This document shows, piece after piece, positions 11,611 through 24,600 of a DNA stretch of 64,000 nt. The DNA is from Pyxicephalus adspersus. Taxonomy: Eukaryota > Chordata > Amphibia > Anura > Pyxicephalidae. The notes beneath the pieces were generated by a model, which was not told the origin of the DNA, searched no databases, and saw nothing but the letters and a program-made list of their open reading frames with translations. The position numbers and the translations under genes were made by a program. Position 1 is the stretch's first letter. Each line of letters begins with the position of its first letter. Where the stretch lies: the NCBI RefSeq assembly GCF_032062135.1, contig NC_092860.1:128724861-128788860 (forward strand), read 5' to 3'.

Positions 11611-13155
11611 ATCCTACTGGGATGAGAATGGTACTTTGAGGCAGTGAGGGGAACATCATAGCTTCTAATACCAGAGCAAACAAATTTCAAATACTACAAT
11701 GACAGATGAAATGACAGCAAAAACAAAATGTTTTTGTGCCTTCTTTTTTTTTTACTGCTTTTCCTATTAACAGGATATGAGCAATATGGCTGCTCCCAGC
11801 ATGTGGTGGCATGGCAAGTTGCATTTTAAACAAACTTCATTATTTTAGGACAAATAATTTGTAGAATAACTTTATATACAACAAAGAATTGGGTGACAGG
11901 TTTTCATTGTACAATAAAAGTTTCGTATGAATCTCTAGTAGATCAAGAAGAAAATGTTTGACTTTTTGCAGTAACTTGAGTAAAGCAGATTTTACCTCCA
12001 TTTTTAATGATTACAAAAATAATGACAAAAAAAGACAACAAAACTGAAAGTGTAACTTGATAATGTTGCTATACTGCTTATAATGACATATTTGCACATG
12101 GAGTTAGAAACCCTATTAAATGTTCCAACCTACAGCGCAACCAAGGTTGTTCCTTTAGTAACAGCAGGGACTGCAGAATGATGAGCAGTAAAGATAGGCA
12201 GTGACAATAAAACAAATGTAGAAACACCAAAATTCAAAAACTGGGGAAAACAATCTAGCTTATATTTCCAAACAGTTTTCATAGACCAAGGAAATTTACA
12301 TTTATTACAATCCATACCTAATCCCATTTTGTCTTATTTCTTTAACTTTTCCTCAAAGTTACTGCAAAAAATCAAACTTACATTTTCCCATTGATCTACC
12401 AAAGATTCATATCAAATTTACATTGGGACTAGAAAAGTTTACACTGAGAGATAACAAGATAAGTCAGTTAAGATTTTCTTCTCTCTTTGAGAATCCATTG
12501 AATAGTTACCACCAGATATAATATTTATGTCAATTAGCTCAGTTTGAAATCTCATAGTGAAAATCAAATGGTGAAGAAAAACTCATCTGTCTACATCATG
12601 GAGTCAGAAAGGTTTCACTAGACAGCAGCACACTAATCAAGGGAATTGAGATTTTAACAATGAGAACAAATTGACGGAACTGGGATCATTTCCTTGCAAT
12701 ATAATTTCTTAAAGAATAATGGGAATATTTTCCAAGTAGATGGCAGCACATGAGAGATTTGACAGATGGTTGTTGGACCAAGGTGAAACCAATCAGGAAG
12801 GATATTTTTCCTTGGCAGTTAGACAAGTTTGTCTAATATTGTAAATTGTTTTTGGATAAAGGCTACTATCGACTGCTAGATTTACTTTTACAGAGACAAT
12901 GGCTTACATTATATATATTTTATGAGCAACTTTCGGGAATTCAGTTATTCATATTTATTTTCGTCTAACTTTTGCTGTAAATTAGGTATTAATGCCAGAT
13001 CTATCAGCTAATGTAAATCTTCCCAATATATAATATATATAAGTAAAGGAAGTATAATCCACCTGAAGCATTATTATGATGATGATTATAATATACATTG
13101 GTGTAAGCGTGGAGAAAAATTATGATAATTGATGATAATAAATATTGATCCCTAG
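11611..13155. other. Unannotated AT-rich stretch up to the tandem duplication
   Basis: No gene or defined repeat. The last 150 bp are strongly AT-rich, with 'gatgatgattataata'-type sequence directly left of the duplicated unit. CCTAG (13151-13155) precedes the first unit. Confidence 0.5.
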
Positions 13156-14178
13156 GGATGCCAATGAAATCACAGAAGTCAGCCAACTGGATAATTTGGA
13201 AGCCTTTATTAATTTTGTCTGCAAGTCTTATCCACTCAAATAAAGTGGTAAGGACTGCATATCAATACCTTTATTGTTTCTAGAGTGGCATCTGTATCCC
13301 TTTAAAAGGTGCAGATTGTAGGAATACTGATAGCATCCTACTTAGGTTACAGGGGTCTTAATAATTAATAATTCTATCCCCATATCTAGTAGCTTTAAAA
13401 TGGAATTCTATCCCTGGGGAGTCATTGCCATTCCTGTTCTACAGAAACAAAATTAATATTTATCCAGCAGAAAAAGAAAAGGTGTATACACTATTCAATC
13501 CATTATTCAGTGATTAATATTTAACCTGATGTTGTTTAATGAGTTTTGTCCATGTTCTATTTGTGATAAACAGGGCCTGATTTATTAAAGCTCTTCAAGG
13601 CTGGAGAGAGTACACTTAACATCAGTGAAGCTAGGTGATCCAGCAAACCTGGAATGGATCTGGTCCAGAATTGAAAACATTTGCAAGTAAATAGTAAATG
13701 ACTTTGAAGAAATCCATTCCAAGTTTGATGGATGACCCAGCTTCACTGATTAAGGTGTATCCTCTCTAGCCTTGGAGAGCTTTAATAAATCAGGCCCACA
13801 GTGTTCATTGTTGTGTACCCCATGTTAAAGTACCCAGCAGGAAGTGTTCCAATTGACTTTTGGTTGTCAGGGGCCAATGGGAAGACTGCCTGCTATGAAA
13901 ATGGACTCACAGCTGATGACGTCATTGATAACCATTGGCTATGAACCCTTTGTTAAGCTTTAAAGCACACAAAGTTGCTTCCTTAAAAAAAACATTGAAT
14001 GTATTTTCACTGAAATCTGGGTTATTGGGTTCTTTTAGAACTGAACCTGATGTCAGATGTTTGGGATAATTTAACATGGTCCCAAATTCAAACATTAATG
14101 CTAATGATGATGATTGGCATTGATTTACACTTGCTCTAGGGTTGTCTTTTTGGTTATCTTGATCTTCTTGCCTAGAGT
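13156..14178 (+). repeat. Tandem segmental duplication, unit 1 (1023 bp)
   Basis: Unit 1 begins GGATGCCAATGAAATCACAG and ends 'gatcttcttgcctagagt'. It is repeated directly and without spacer at 14179. By eye the two units are identical except for two substitutions inside the nested MITE and one local replacement (6 bp here against 18 bp in unit 2, at about 13867-13872). No gene is inside. The minus-strand open frames that start MADFCDFIGI in both units are duplicate reflections of non-coding sequence. Confidence 0.93.
13573..13797. repeat. Palindromic MITE (family B), copy 3, inside duplication unit 1
   Basis: The element runs from GGGCCTGATTTATTAAAGCT to AGCTTTAATAAATCAGGCCC, nearly perfect inverted ends. 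It is flanked by ACA on both sides (13570-13572 and 13798-13800), a 3-bp target duplication. It is present with the same flanks in unit 2, so it inserted before the duplication. Confidence 0.92.
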
Positions 14179-15213
14179 GGATGCCAATGAAATCACAGAA
14201 GTCAGCCAACTGGATAATTTGGAAGCCTTTATTAATTTTGTCTGCAAGTCTTATCCACTCAAATAAAGTGGTAAGGACTGCATATCAATACCTTTATTGT
14301 TTCTAGAGTGGCATCTGTATCCCTTTAAAAGGTGCAGATTGTAGGAATACTGATAGCATCCTACTTAGGTTACAGGGGTCTTAATAATTAATAATTCTAT
14401 CCCCATATCTAGTAGCTTTAAAATGGAATTCTATCCCTGGGGAGTCATTGCCATTCCTGTTCTACAGAAACAAAATTAATATTTATCCAGCAGAAAAAGA
14501 AAAGGTGTATACACTATTCAATCCATTATTCAGTGATTAATATTTAACCTGATGTTGTTTAATGAGTTTTGTCCATGTTCTATTTGTGATAAACAGGGCC
14601 TGATTTATTAAAGCTCTTCAAGGCTGGAGAGAGTACACTTAACATCAGTGAAGCTAGGTGATCCAGCAAACCTGGAATGGATCTGGTCCAGAATTGAAAA
14701 CATTTGCAAGTAAATAGTAAATGACTTTGAAGAAATCCATTCCAAGTTTGATGGATGACCCAGCTTCACTGATTAAGGTGTATCCTCTCTAGCCTTGGAG
14801 AGCCTTAACAAATCAGGCCCACAGTGTTCATTGTTGTGTACCCCATGTTAAAGTACCCAGCAGGAAGTGTTCCAATTGACTTTTGGTTGGCATGGGCAGA
14901 ACTATCAGCCAATGGGAAGACTGCCTGCTATGAAAATGGACTCACAGCTGATGACGTCATTGATAACCATTGGCTATGAACCCTTTGTTAAGCTTTAAAG
15001 CACACAAAGTTGCTTCCTTAAAAAAAACATTGAATGTATTTTCACTGAAATCTGGGTTATTGGGTTCTTTTAGAACTGAACCTGATGTCAGATGTTTGGG
15101 ATAATTTAACATGGTCCCAAATTCAAACATTAATGCTAATGATGATGATTGGCATTGATTTACACTTGCTCTAGGGTTGTCTTTTTGGTTATCTTGATCT
15201 TCTTGCCTAGAGT
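14179..15213 (+). repeat. Tandem segmental duplication, unit 2 (1035 bp)
   Basis: This is the direct copy of 13156-14178, 12 bp longer because of the segment at about 14890-14907 ('gcatgggcagaactatca' where unit 1 has 'tcaggg'). The right edge is 'cctagagt' (15206-15213), after which the sequence is single copy. CCTAG flanks both units and the junction, so short homology may have guided the event. The near-identity implies a recent origin, or an assembly or haplotype artefact. Confidence 0.93.
14596..14820. repeat. Palindromic MITE (family B), copy 4, inside duplication unit 2
   Basis: Same element and same ACA flanks as copy 3. It differs at two bases near the right end ('ccttaacaaatc' here, 'ctttaataaatc' in copy 3). 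Confidence 0.92.
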
Positions 15214-16256
15214 GTGTTCAATGCAAAAACCCAATGGGTGTAGGGGTATTAGAAAAATAAAAAAAGTTATGTAGTGAACTAGCAAACAAGCCAAATTTTA
15301 AAAACATGCTTTACAAATGCAAGGTTGCATAATGACTGTGATACATTACACTATCCAAAGTATGTGCATTTTAGGATCGCCAGATTGTTGTAGAAAACAG
15401 ACTCAAGTTGACTGCTACAGTTCAGCACCATTACAGATAATTTCATCTGAACTGATCTAGATTTTTGCAGCAAACATTATTAGCAAACTTTCCAAAGAGT
15501 TTTATACTGTTTGAGTGAAACTAATTCTACCTGAACATCAGGGTCAGTGACAATATAAAAAAAATAACATTTTATTTTTTACTAAAGTATTACTTTAGTT
15601 AAACACAGGTTAGCTAAACAATCATAAAATACACTAAATCATTCAACTAAATATTTTTTGTTAATGGCAAAGTATAAAATGTTTGCTTAAAGGACAAGAT
15701 TATAATAATTTTTTATATTAGCCTGAATATTGGTGGATTAAAGAACATCTGCCATGAGAAAGCAATAGAGCCTGCCATCTTGTTTTTTTTTTTAATATGT
15801 TAGTTTTGGTGATCATCTCACCACTATGCTTTCTAAATGCTCGTGTGGAATTTAGGATGATTAGGTGTTCTGAACCTGATCATCTGACACTGAAGCATTC
15901 TAAAAAGTGTAGCAGAATTACAGCTAGGTTTCTTCATTATTAGAAAGAGGTCACTAATGGATGCTCCTACAGATCTTTTGTACCTGGTATTCTTTAACAT
16001 ACATGATCTTTTCAATGAGGGTTCACAGTATTTCTCTGCATAGTCTGAAAAAAATATTTGTGCATAGGAGAAGCCATAATTGATCATTTTATATGCTTCC
16101 TAATTTAATGGGATTACAGAATTATTGTGCACCAGTGCTCCTCCATCCCAGGTCTATGGGTACACCAGCTAAATACCATAAACCATGTATAAGCCTGAGC
16201 CCAATTCAACGGTGTTTAAAAAAAGAGCAATAATCACATTCCTTGATATTTAAATT
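15214..16256. other. Unannotated AT-rich stretch
   Basis: No gene or defined repeat recognised. Poly-T of about 11 lies near 15783. Confidence 0.5.
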
Positions 16257-16283
16257 AGTACTAGAAATAGCGTTTCTAGTACT
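16257..16283. repeat. Perfect 11-bp hairpin
   Basis: AGTACTAGAAA (16257-16267) and TTTCTAGTACT (16273-16283) are perfect inverted copies around a 5-base loop. It lies 18 bp left of a larger hairpin. Confidence 0.9.
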
Positions 16284-16301
16284 TTTTAATTTTAAATTTT
16301 A

Positions 16302-16354
16302 AAAAATATGCAAAGAATGAAAATGTAATGCATTTTCATTCTTTGCATATTTTT
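16302..16354. repeat. Perfect 24-bp hairpin
   Basis: The arms at 16302-16325 and 16331-16354 are perfect inverted copies, 24 bp each, around the 5-base loop TAATG. The arm contains 'tatgcaaagaatgaaaatg'. Such a long uninterrupted stem is rare by chance. It could be the core of a young fold-back element or of a hairpin transcript. No terminal duplication or flanking gene explains it. Confidence 0.92.
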
Positions 16355-17984
16355 AACATTATAATAAAGAAGAATTTTTATCTCACATTATTTAACAGTA
16401 TTTAGTTAGACATAAAAGACATATAGAAAAAAGCATTGGAGAAAACCTTTAAAAGACTGGTCTAGTTAAATTTAAGGTCAGAAAGATAAACTGTGTTCAA
16501 GTCTAATCTTACTGGCCTACAAATACATTTATATATAGCTACTTAGAATCCCCACCTAACAGTAGTTGAATGGTATTAAATTAAAAGTATCATTGCCATT
16601 TATTGCTGCATCAGTGGCCAGACTTTGTCTGTAGTTGCTTTAATTAATAAATGCAACTCAAATTTTATATAAAACCAAGACTAGAACATGCAGAAGACTG
16701 TGCACAGTAAATTGTCTTGATAATTGACGGTTACTTCGTTTAATTCTAAAAACTCTCTGTGTAGCGTTAGGCAAATACAGTGCATTTATACAGTGTTAAA
16801 ACTCTGTCTAAACATTGAAAAATGACTAATATTGACAGGAAAATTACAAACGCTTATCTAATCCAAACAGCAAACAATTTGTGATTGCTAGAATGTGCAT
16901 TCACCAGATGCCCTCATTATTACTGCCGTACCGCAGAGACCTGGTTTTACATGGTCTTACCGGCAGCTTTCTGGAAGTTTCAATTCTCTGGTGGATAGTC
17001 TGATGGCACAACTTGTGTTTAGACTTGTAAATCAAATTGATGCAGTGTTTTCATGGTTATTCTAAACCTTTAACTGCTGGAGTACCTGATCTGTGCACAG
17101 ATATCTTCCTGGTTGTTGGAGCCGAAATTGGTTTAACTGGGATGTTTTATAGCACAATAAAATACACAATGTGTTGTCTTGCCACTTTTTGTTGTTCTAA
17201 ATTGGTCTCGCCAAGATGTTTGTTACTTGGAGAGACAATACAGAACAGAACATGGAATCCAGATCAATTCACAGACTTTCAGAGAAACAGAAATGTGATT
17301 TTATTGCCTCTATTCCTCAGTATTGTTCCAGTGTTGTTTTAGCTGTCTGTATATCCTAAAATGTTACAACGGCAAATACCACTCATATGTGTCAGGAATA
17401 GCAATTTTGTATCTTCTTTACATCATTTACTATATAATAGTACTAAACATTGCACACAGTGATGTAATCAAAGAGTTCAAGGTCATTATCTTAAACTTCT
17501 CTACACCTTTAAAATGACTTGGGCCATTCCTTTTGTTATCCCACCTAACAATACCTGTACATAAAGGCTGTTTGTTGTATGTTCTATATTGGTCCTCTGT
17601 TGCCAAAGTTTTCTAACAATCCTCAGATAGCAGCTGTGAAAACACTGTGTGAGAACAAAGAATTTGCTTAGTATTTCCATGCTGACTAAACACAAACACT
17701 GTATACTTTTGAAGGTAATTGTGTTTTTTTTTTTTACACAGAGCAGCTTTCTAGGGATTCCTGGAGAGCTGTAACATGAGAAAGGGAGCAATCAATAGAT
17801 GAGAAAAGACTCAAATGTCTAACACAGCTAATGTTAGATAGAAGAGTATGAGAAATATCCTGAATCACTTTAAATCCATCACTTCCTGGGAAGACACCAC
17901 TTTTATTATCAGTTGAGATGCCAAAGAGCTTCTGTATTCTTAATTTGTGTGTTCCTAATCTATATCTCACCAAGAATAAGAAAC
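16355..17984. other. Unannotated non-coding stretch
   Basis: No gene is recognised. Open frames at 17037-17342 (+), 17501-17791 (-) and 17734-17973 (-) are below 102 codons and show no domain. Confidence 0.5.
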
Positions 17985-18303
17985 CTATCAGGTGCCCATT
18001 TCCAGCTTAGTGCAGGAAGCCAGGAAATTTTATGCATCCCCTGTGGCTATCGGAACTGAATGAACTTCTGTAAACCTGAGAGGGAGTTACGTTATATTAG
18101 TCTAAGCAATCAAGATGGCCTAAGATTGAAAACCGAAAGAGAGAAAGAAAGACCATGTCGACATCTGTGATGGAACACAGACAGGTAAATGTAATTGCTG
18201 TCAGACAGGTAAGGTAATCTTATTGCAGTAGGGGCATCACCTGTCCCTTCTTGTAATGAAGGACCTGACTGGTTCTTATTTCTAGAGTTTAGTTACACTT
18301 TAC
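17985..18303 (-). repeat. TTAA-type MITE (family C), reversed copy
   Basis: Read on the minus strand this gives the same order of blocks as 57696-58172: 'gaaccagtcaggtccttcat', then 'agaagggacaggtgatgccc', 'ctgcaataa' and 'ttacctgtctg'. The plus-strand right edge 'gtttagttacactttaca' corresponds to the decayed AAAGYRGAACTAAAC terminus. The left edge, near 'cccatttccagcttagtgca', is approximate. Confidence 0.6.
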
Positions 18304-18362
18304 ATTTCCAATAGGGAGCAGTATACATGTATATTACATTGAACATTCTAATAAATCTAATG

Positions 18363-18622
18363 GTGCTGATTTACTAGAAGACTTTAGTATGTTCACCTAG
18401 CAAAGTGAATTACCACTCTGCAAGAGAATTATCACTTAACTCAATAAGTAAAGTAAAGCTCTGCTGACATCAACCATCCAATTATGTGAAAGCTAAAATC
18501 ATGTTTTGTTTTTTTGTTTTTTTGTTTCACACATGTTTGGGAATTGTTTAGAAAGTGTTTTTTTTCACTAAGCTACCCTTGCAGAATGATAATTCCTCTT
18601 TGCTGTAAAAACATCTGCATTA
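18363..18622. repeat. Fold-back element (family A), copy 1
   Basis: It begins with a 'gctgatttactagaagactt' end. The arm at 18399-18424 (agcaaagtgaattaccactc...) faces an imperfect inverted arm at 18578-18604 (...ataattcctctttgct). The centre is T-rich ('gtttttttgtttttttg'). Related pieces occur at 33432, 45044 and 58186. It is non-coding, and the outer ends are approximate. Confidence 0.65.
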
Positions 18623-21600
18623 AAAAACGAACCCCAAAAAAGGTAAATTTACTCTGACCTTTCCACGCCCTATTCTAGGTTGTAAAACAGATATAAGTAT
18701 GACCTACAAGTGGGCCACTCCCTGGTGGTCATTTAAGCATCAAGTAATAATCAGTTCAATGGGTCCCTGTTGATATTTTTCCACCGAGACCCATCAGGGG
18801 TAATAAGTAAGTCAGGCTTCAGAATATGGAATGCCTATATTCAATGAGGCTATAATAGTGAGTAGGGACAGGAGTGTGCATTATATATTTATATTATGAA
18901 GATACTGAATTTAAATAGCGCAACATAACTGTGAAGACAACTAGTTTCATAGGAACAGCTAACCAAGACATACGTTTATAAGATCTACCAGATGAATGAT
19001 ACAATCACACGTTGTTAATATGCCTTGAGATAAACAACACTCTTGGAACAAAAAAGCGTCTTCCTTTTTTATACATAAGGTTTTGCATATGGAGCATCTA
19101 ATCTGTGTATTATTTCACAGCAGTCTCAAAAAGGATAAATGTTCATTAAAGTAAGAGAAACAGTAGTAGCAGAAACTAACAGAAAAATCAGGAAAGAGAG
19201 GCAGTGGACAGCATCACATCTAATGGGTAAATAAAGTTGATTAATCTAAAATGGACTATATAGACAATGGACACATATCGCAAAATCGCAAAAGTAATAA
19301 GCTATGCCCATCATTGTTTCTGGGCTGCCATATAAAGTACTTTTAATCTAATCTTCTAGAAACTGTTCCAAAGGCAAGTTCCTCTAGTTAAGAACATATC
19401 AGCTAGTCTACACAACACCATGGATAGGCCGTAACAACCAGTATCTGTATTTTCACCCACATTTTAACAACAGAAAAACAATTATGGTAATTATTAAGTA
19501 CTTCAGGAAAAAATATTTGAATAACTGAAGCTAGGGATAGTTTTAGACAAATTGGTGCCCTGAAGCGAAAGCATTCCAACTCCATGCATCCCTGCCATTA
19601 ACATCAACCTTTGCCTGGGTTTAGAGAAAATAAAACCTACCCTACATAACAAACTTTAATACAATTTAGGGCTTCTTAGATTCCATACTATTGCCTTGAA
19701 TAATGGCAGATCTATCTTATAAAACTGGAGGTTGTTTTTTTTTTTTGCTTCTTTCCCCCTTTAATTTCATTTTAGTCTTAGTATTTTTCATTTCCTGCTT
19801 TACCTTTAGCCTTAACTCCTCCAACATATTGCTGCGTAATCTTCCCCTAGCCACTCCCCAACTTTCATTCACCCATTACACCCTTTCTGCACCCTTTCTT
19901 AATTTTGGTAAGAAAAACTTTGTTTGAGAATGGAGATGTTCATTTTCTTGTGCTCATGATACCATTTTCAGTCCTAAATTAATAATCTAAATGACAAACT
20001 GTCTGTATAACTGAAACTAAATGTATGTTTCCTGCACTTCAGTTTATGTAATAACAAACTGTAAAAAATATAATTAAAATATGGAACTAAGAGTAACATA
20101 TGGGTAGGAAAAATGGGACAAGAAAAAAAAGGAAAGGTACATACTGCTCAGTATACAGTATACATATGTGAAAAAATGATGCAGCGGGCATATCATGATG
20201 AAGAAAAGAATGCCAATATAATGGGAGATTTACTTTAATGCTTGCTACGCTAATGATCTTTCATGTGTCAGCCAGCCAACTACCTTAAGGAAAAATAAAA
20301 AATAGAAATTGTCTCCTATTTATTCTAAAATGCAGAAGTCTAAAGATCAAGGGCCTGGGTGCACTCATACTGGAATGACATGAGCAAAGAAAAAGACACA
20401 TAAAAATCCTCAAGATTTCCTTAAACCAACATGACAAAATGCCGCCAACCAGAATGCACTTTAGCAAAAAACTAGTGTAAATTAAGCTGCAGTTATTTTA
20501 TTTTTCCCCTTAACAAATAATGTAAATGACCAATATAGATATTTTTATTTTTATACTTATTTTTCATGCACGCACACTCCATAAATTAGAAGGCATTCAT
20601 AACTGCTTTTTTAAATTAGTTTGCTGATCTCTGCAAAAGCTATGTGCATTCTGGCTCATGTGACAGTCATTCACTTTAACAGGTTACCCAGGGCCAAAAG
20701 GTTAATGAAGTGATTAATGAAACTTCATGTGAAAATACAGCAGAGTGCACAGCCATCTATATTCTTTCCACATTGATATGACATTTACACAGAATATCAC
20801 TCATTTTACGCTTTCATTTGCGGATTAAATTCTTCCAATATGACTAGTCTTCTTAAAAATAGGAATGTAAGATGTTTTTAAAAACCAGCTACATGACTAT
20901 TTTCTATTAATTAACCGCAAAAAGATAGCTTGATGTAGGCTAAGGAATTATAGTTGTTTTTTGTATGCCTCCTACCTCTTCTAGATTTGGAAAGGCGTTC
21001 AAATTTTAAAGCAACTTCTTGGCCTTAAAATATATTTAAAAAAAATAAATAAAAAAAGGAAGATATTACATACCTGTTTCACCCCGACACTACCTATATT
21101 TGCTCTGTTCAATAATTTCAGTTGCAAAACAATCTACAGAATACATTTTATAGTAACAAAGGGGCCAATGGAAGGAACTACAGCACAGGAATCCAATGCT
21201 TTCAGAAGTGTTGGATGAGAAGAGGTCTATAGTAGTAGCCTCTGAAGAGAGTGAAAATTGAAGCAATGGGCAGTGGGACAGGTAAGAAATAAATTATTTC
21301 TTTCTTTGCAGCCAGTGATAAGGTTTCTTTAAAGTAAATCCAAAATCATTGTTTTGAAAATGCTAATTTCCTGCCTGAAAAATATTGTTTTTGAAATTAG
21401 AATTGGTAGAGATTTACAAATTGGCTTGTAAATCCCAGAAAGTTACATGCTCTCCATTTATCTGAATGCTACTGGCTGGAATGGAGAAAATATCACCTGG
21501 AGAGAGCAGTCTACACTGTCCCTTTTCCACAAATGGTCACACTTTATGTACACAACTCTTGCTGCTATGAATATTGATCACAAGTGTTGTTGTAGTAGAA

Positions 21601-24600
21601 AACAAAATAATACTTTAATCTAAAAATGGTTTATGTATCACAATTTTATGGTCCCCATGGAAAGCTCCCCATTAAACGAATCCAGATCTAATTTTTAGGA
21701 GCACTAAGAAGCTTTTAAGGACATCTCCAAACTCACTACGTGAAATCACCTTTTAAAGACTTTACCAATTCTCCTGGGCTCCAAAAGTACCAGTTTTATA
21801 ACTTTAAATACCAATTCTACAGGATTGCATTTAAAAGGTGCAATTTTGTTGAGGCATGGCAATTCTATAGAGCATGTTTAAGGCTGACCTTGGATATGAC
21901 TGTTAACAACTCTACATAAACTACAAATGAAAATGCAAATGAGTAAAACAAGGCTAATCAGGGAAGAACATTAAAAAAAGAATGTGTTTTCCTTGTAACT
22001 TGGTTAGAACAACATAACTTGGCTTCTTTATACAGGAACTGAAAATCTCTAATGACTGAGTATCTGCATAACGCAAGCTTTGTCAACATCTGGCGTAATG
22101 CTCAGCATTGACAGGTCGTCGTCAAGACTGACTGTCTGTCGGCGGTGTGCCAAAGGAAACAGTGACTCACTTGATTCTGATTATTGTTTGATCAGCAGCA
22201 TTATATTTTGTAAGCACTTCATGTAGCACATAATAAGGGCTAGTGTTCTCATTGCAATACGGCATAAGCTGCTGTTACTTATGCGGCTTTATACTGCTTT
22301 TTTCTTCACTTCCAGAAAATGTAGCTATGCGAATAACACATAAAAAGATAAGATACTTCCAATTAAGGCATCTCTCAGCAGGAATAATTATTGGCCACCA
22401 TACGCTCTGCGTGTCGCCTAATATCTGTCACTGGGAACCCTGCTGAGTTGTCAAAAGCTCTATGGAAATGACTCAGATACTAAACACTAGCGGGTGTCTG
22501 CCATAACAAATACACACATATGCGCACAAACATTCACACAAAAAGACACACAATACCCCTGTTTTTAAGCTTGCAATGTTAAAAAAAATGAACAGATGAC
22601 TTGGCATTCTAGGTAGCTATGAGCTGTGAAATGAATCCAGGCAAAATTCTGCAAGTTTGTCTTATTACATAACAACAATGTTTGTCAAATTTTATGCAGA
22701 AATTTTATAATTTTGGTGACTCGGTCACACTTGCATTGAAATCTATGGCTACCACCTATTATAGTTAATTGAAAGGAACATAGCAGTACATAAAAATTGT
22801 TGGTGTGACAAATGATAAAATGTAAATGTGATATTTTGGTGTAAAAACACCTTTTGTTTTAAAAGTGGGTGAATTGCATTGGAGTTTTGCTCATTAGTTT
22901 CCTATTGCTTCTCCTCATAATTTATTTTATACTCAAGGGAATTGGTTTTATCCCTTTACATATGTATACTTTTATTTATAAATTGATTGAAATTGATATT
23001 CTATATCACTGGGACACCTTTCAAATAACATGATAAGGATGCCTTAGAGCTGTACATGGTCTTATCGATAAATGAAAAAAGTGGAAATATTTTTGTTTAA
23101 GAATAATAATAATCTGGAGTGGTATTGCCCATACCGATCAAACAGACTCTTCTCTAAGCTTGAGGCTTGGGTGGCCAAAAAAAGGGTCTTGCAGCTATCC
23201 ACCTCATCTCGCCTTACCCAGGGGATTGAGCACAAGGATACATTAGTGCCCCTTATCAATTCCAAAAAAGGGCTAATGTTATTAAATGCAATGTTATTAA
23301 AGACACTAACCCTTTAAATAAAAACATGATAAATTATATTTGAAGTTAGAAGAGTAGAAGAAAAGCTTCTGTTTCATAAGTAAACATAACAGGAAGCTTC
23401 ATAGTGTCAGGTAAACTGATAGAAGGCAACAAAATACTTTCTTTCTCACAAATACAGCTCTCCCATTGTACAGAATATATCCTAATCAGCACAATACCTT
23501 TTACCAGGACTAAATGTGCTGTGAAATGGTGTTATTTACACCAATGTTCTTTTGGGACAAATGAAGCTAGGATAATAATATGGGCAATAGAAAGTTGGGA
23601 GTTCTTATTTTATTACATGGCAGTCTTATTCTGCTTTACAGTTCTAGTTATCAATGTATATATTTGCTGTAATGTTATTGTGTGCTCTTATTACTGTACA
23701 TTTTACTTTATTAGTCTGAGGAATTTGTTCATTGATCATGTAGATTATGAAATGTCTGAAAGCTTTCATAAAGCCATTGTGAAACATTCCACACCTACCT
23801 AAAGTAAGATTAGAACAATGATAACTGTTATACTAGAACCTACATGTCTGGAAAACCTATTACATTCAATATGAGAGTGAAAAAGATTAAACACATCCAG
23901 GATGTTCACTTAATCACCTAATAAAATGATGTATACAATGAACACAAAGTAATATTGGCTACTGAACATTAATATTCACCCTACAGTATATTTATTTAGG
24001 GATCACTTTAATGCAATGGGGCTCTTCCATGTACTCTAAAAATCATCATTCAGCCAGTATAAGCTTGTAGATTTTTTAGAGCTACGGGGCTCATGAATAT
24101 TATCACGCTTTTTCCATACTCCTTTTTTAACTGAGTAATATAGTTTCTACAGATCTGCAAAGGACACACCAAACTCTATGAAGCTGGAAAGAAAGGAGAT
24201 CAGGAAAGGTTACTTTGAAAGACATTAAGTAGGATCAGAACTCGCTAAATGTAGGATTTGTCATGAAAGTGCATGAGTAGAAGAAAAAAGCAAAAATAAG
24301 CAAAGTCACTATATATTCTAACATGTTTTGTCTCTTGCTTTTCTTTAGACTTTTACCATTCATTTTATTTCCTTAAAATAAACTCATTCATTCATTCATT
24401 CTCCATGTTTCATACTGACAAAGGAAACCTGGGGGAGGTGAAAACAACATTTAGCCATTTAAAGTTCTAAATTATCAACAAAAACAATATGCCACTTCAA
24501 TAGATACGTTACAGTGATATATTAAAATATAATATAAAGGCCGCAAACTAAAGAATATTTTATTAAATGTACAATGAACATGTTAGATCCTTAATTTGAA

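Noticed and set aside
13004..14209. Two minus-strand frames sharing the start MADFCDFIGI, suggesting a duplicated gene
   Set aside because: They share it only because the DNA is tandemly duplicated; the frames diverge after the shared unit edge and lack coding character.
13156..15213. The 1-kb duplicated unit as a transposon with terminal repeats
   Set aside because: No inverted or direct terminal repeats bound the unit; only CCTAG short homology is present, so a simple tandem duplication is the better reading.
21240..21345. Possible further family C copy ('gtgggacaggtaagaaataa' and 'ttctttaaagtaaatcc')
   Set aside because: Only short pieces match; the order of internal blocks could not be followed.
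23404..23802. 132-codon plus-strand frame with hydrophobic segments
   Set aside because: The hydrophobic F/Y/I/C stretches come from T-rich codons. No signal-peptide-like start or family motif is present.
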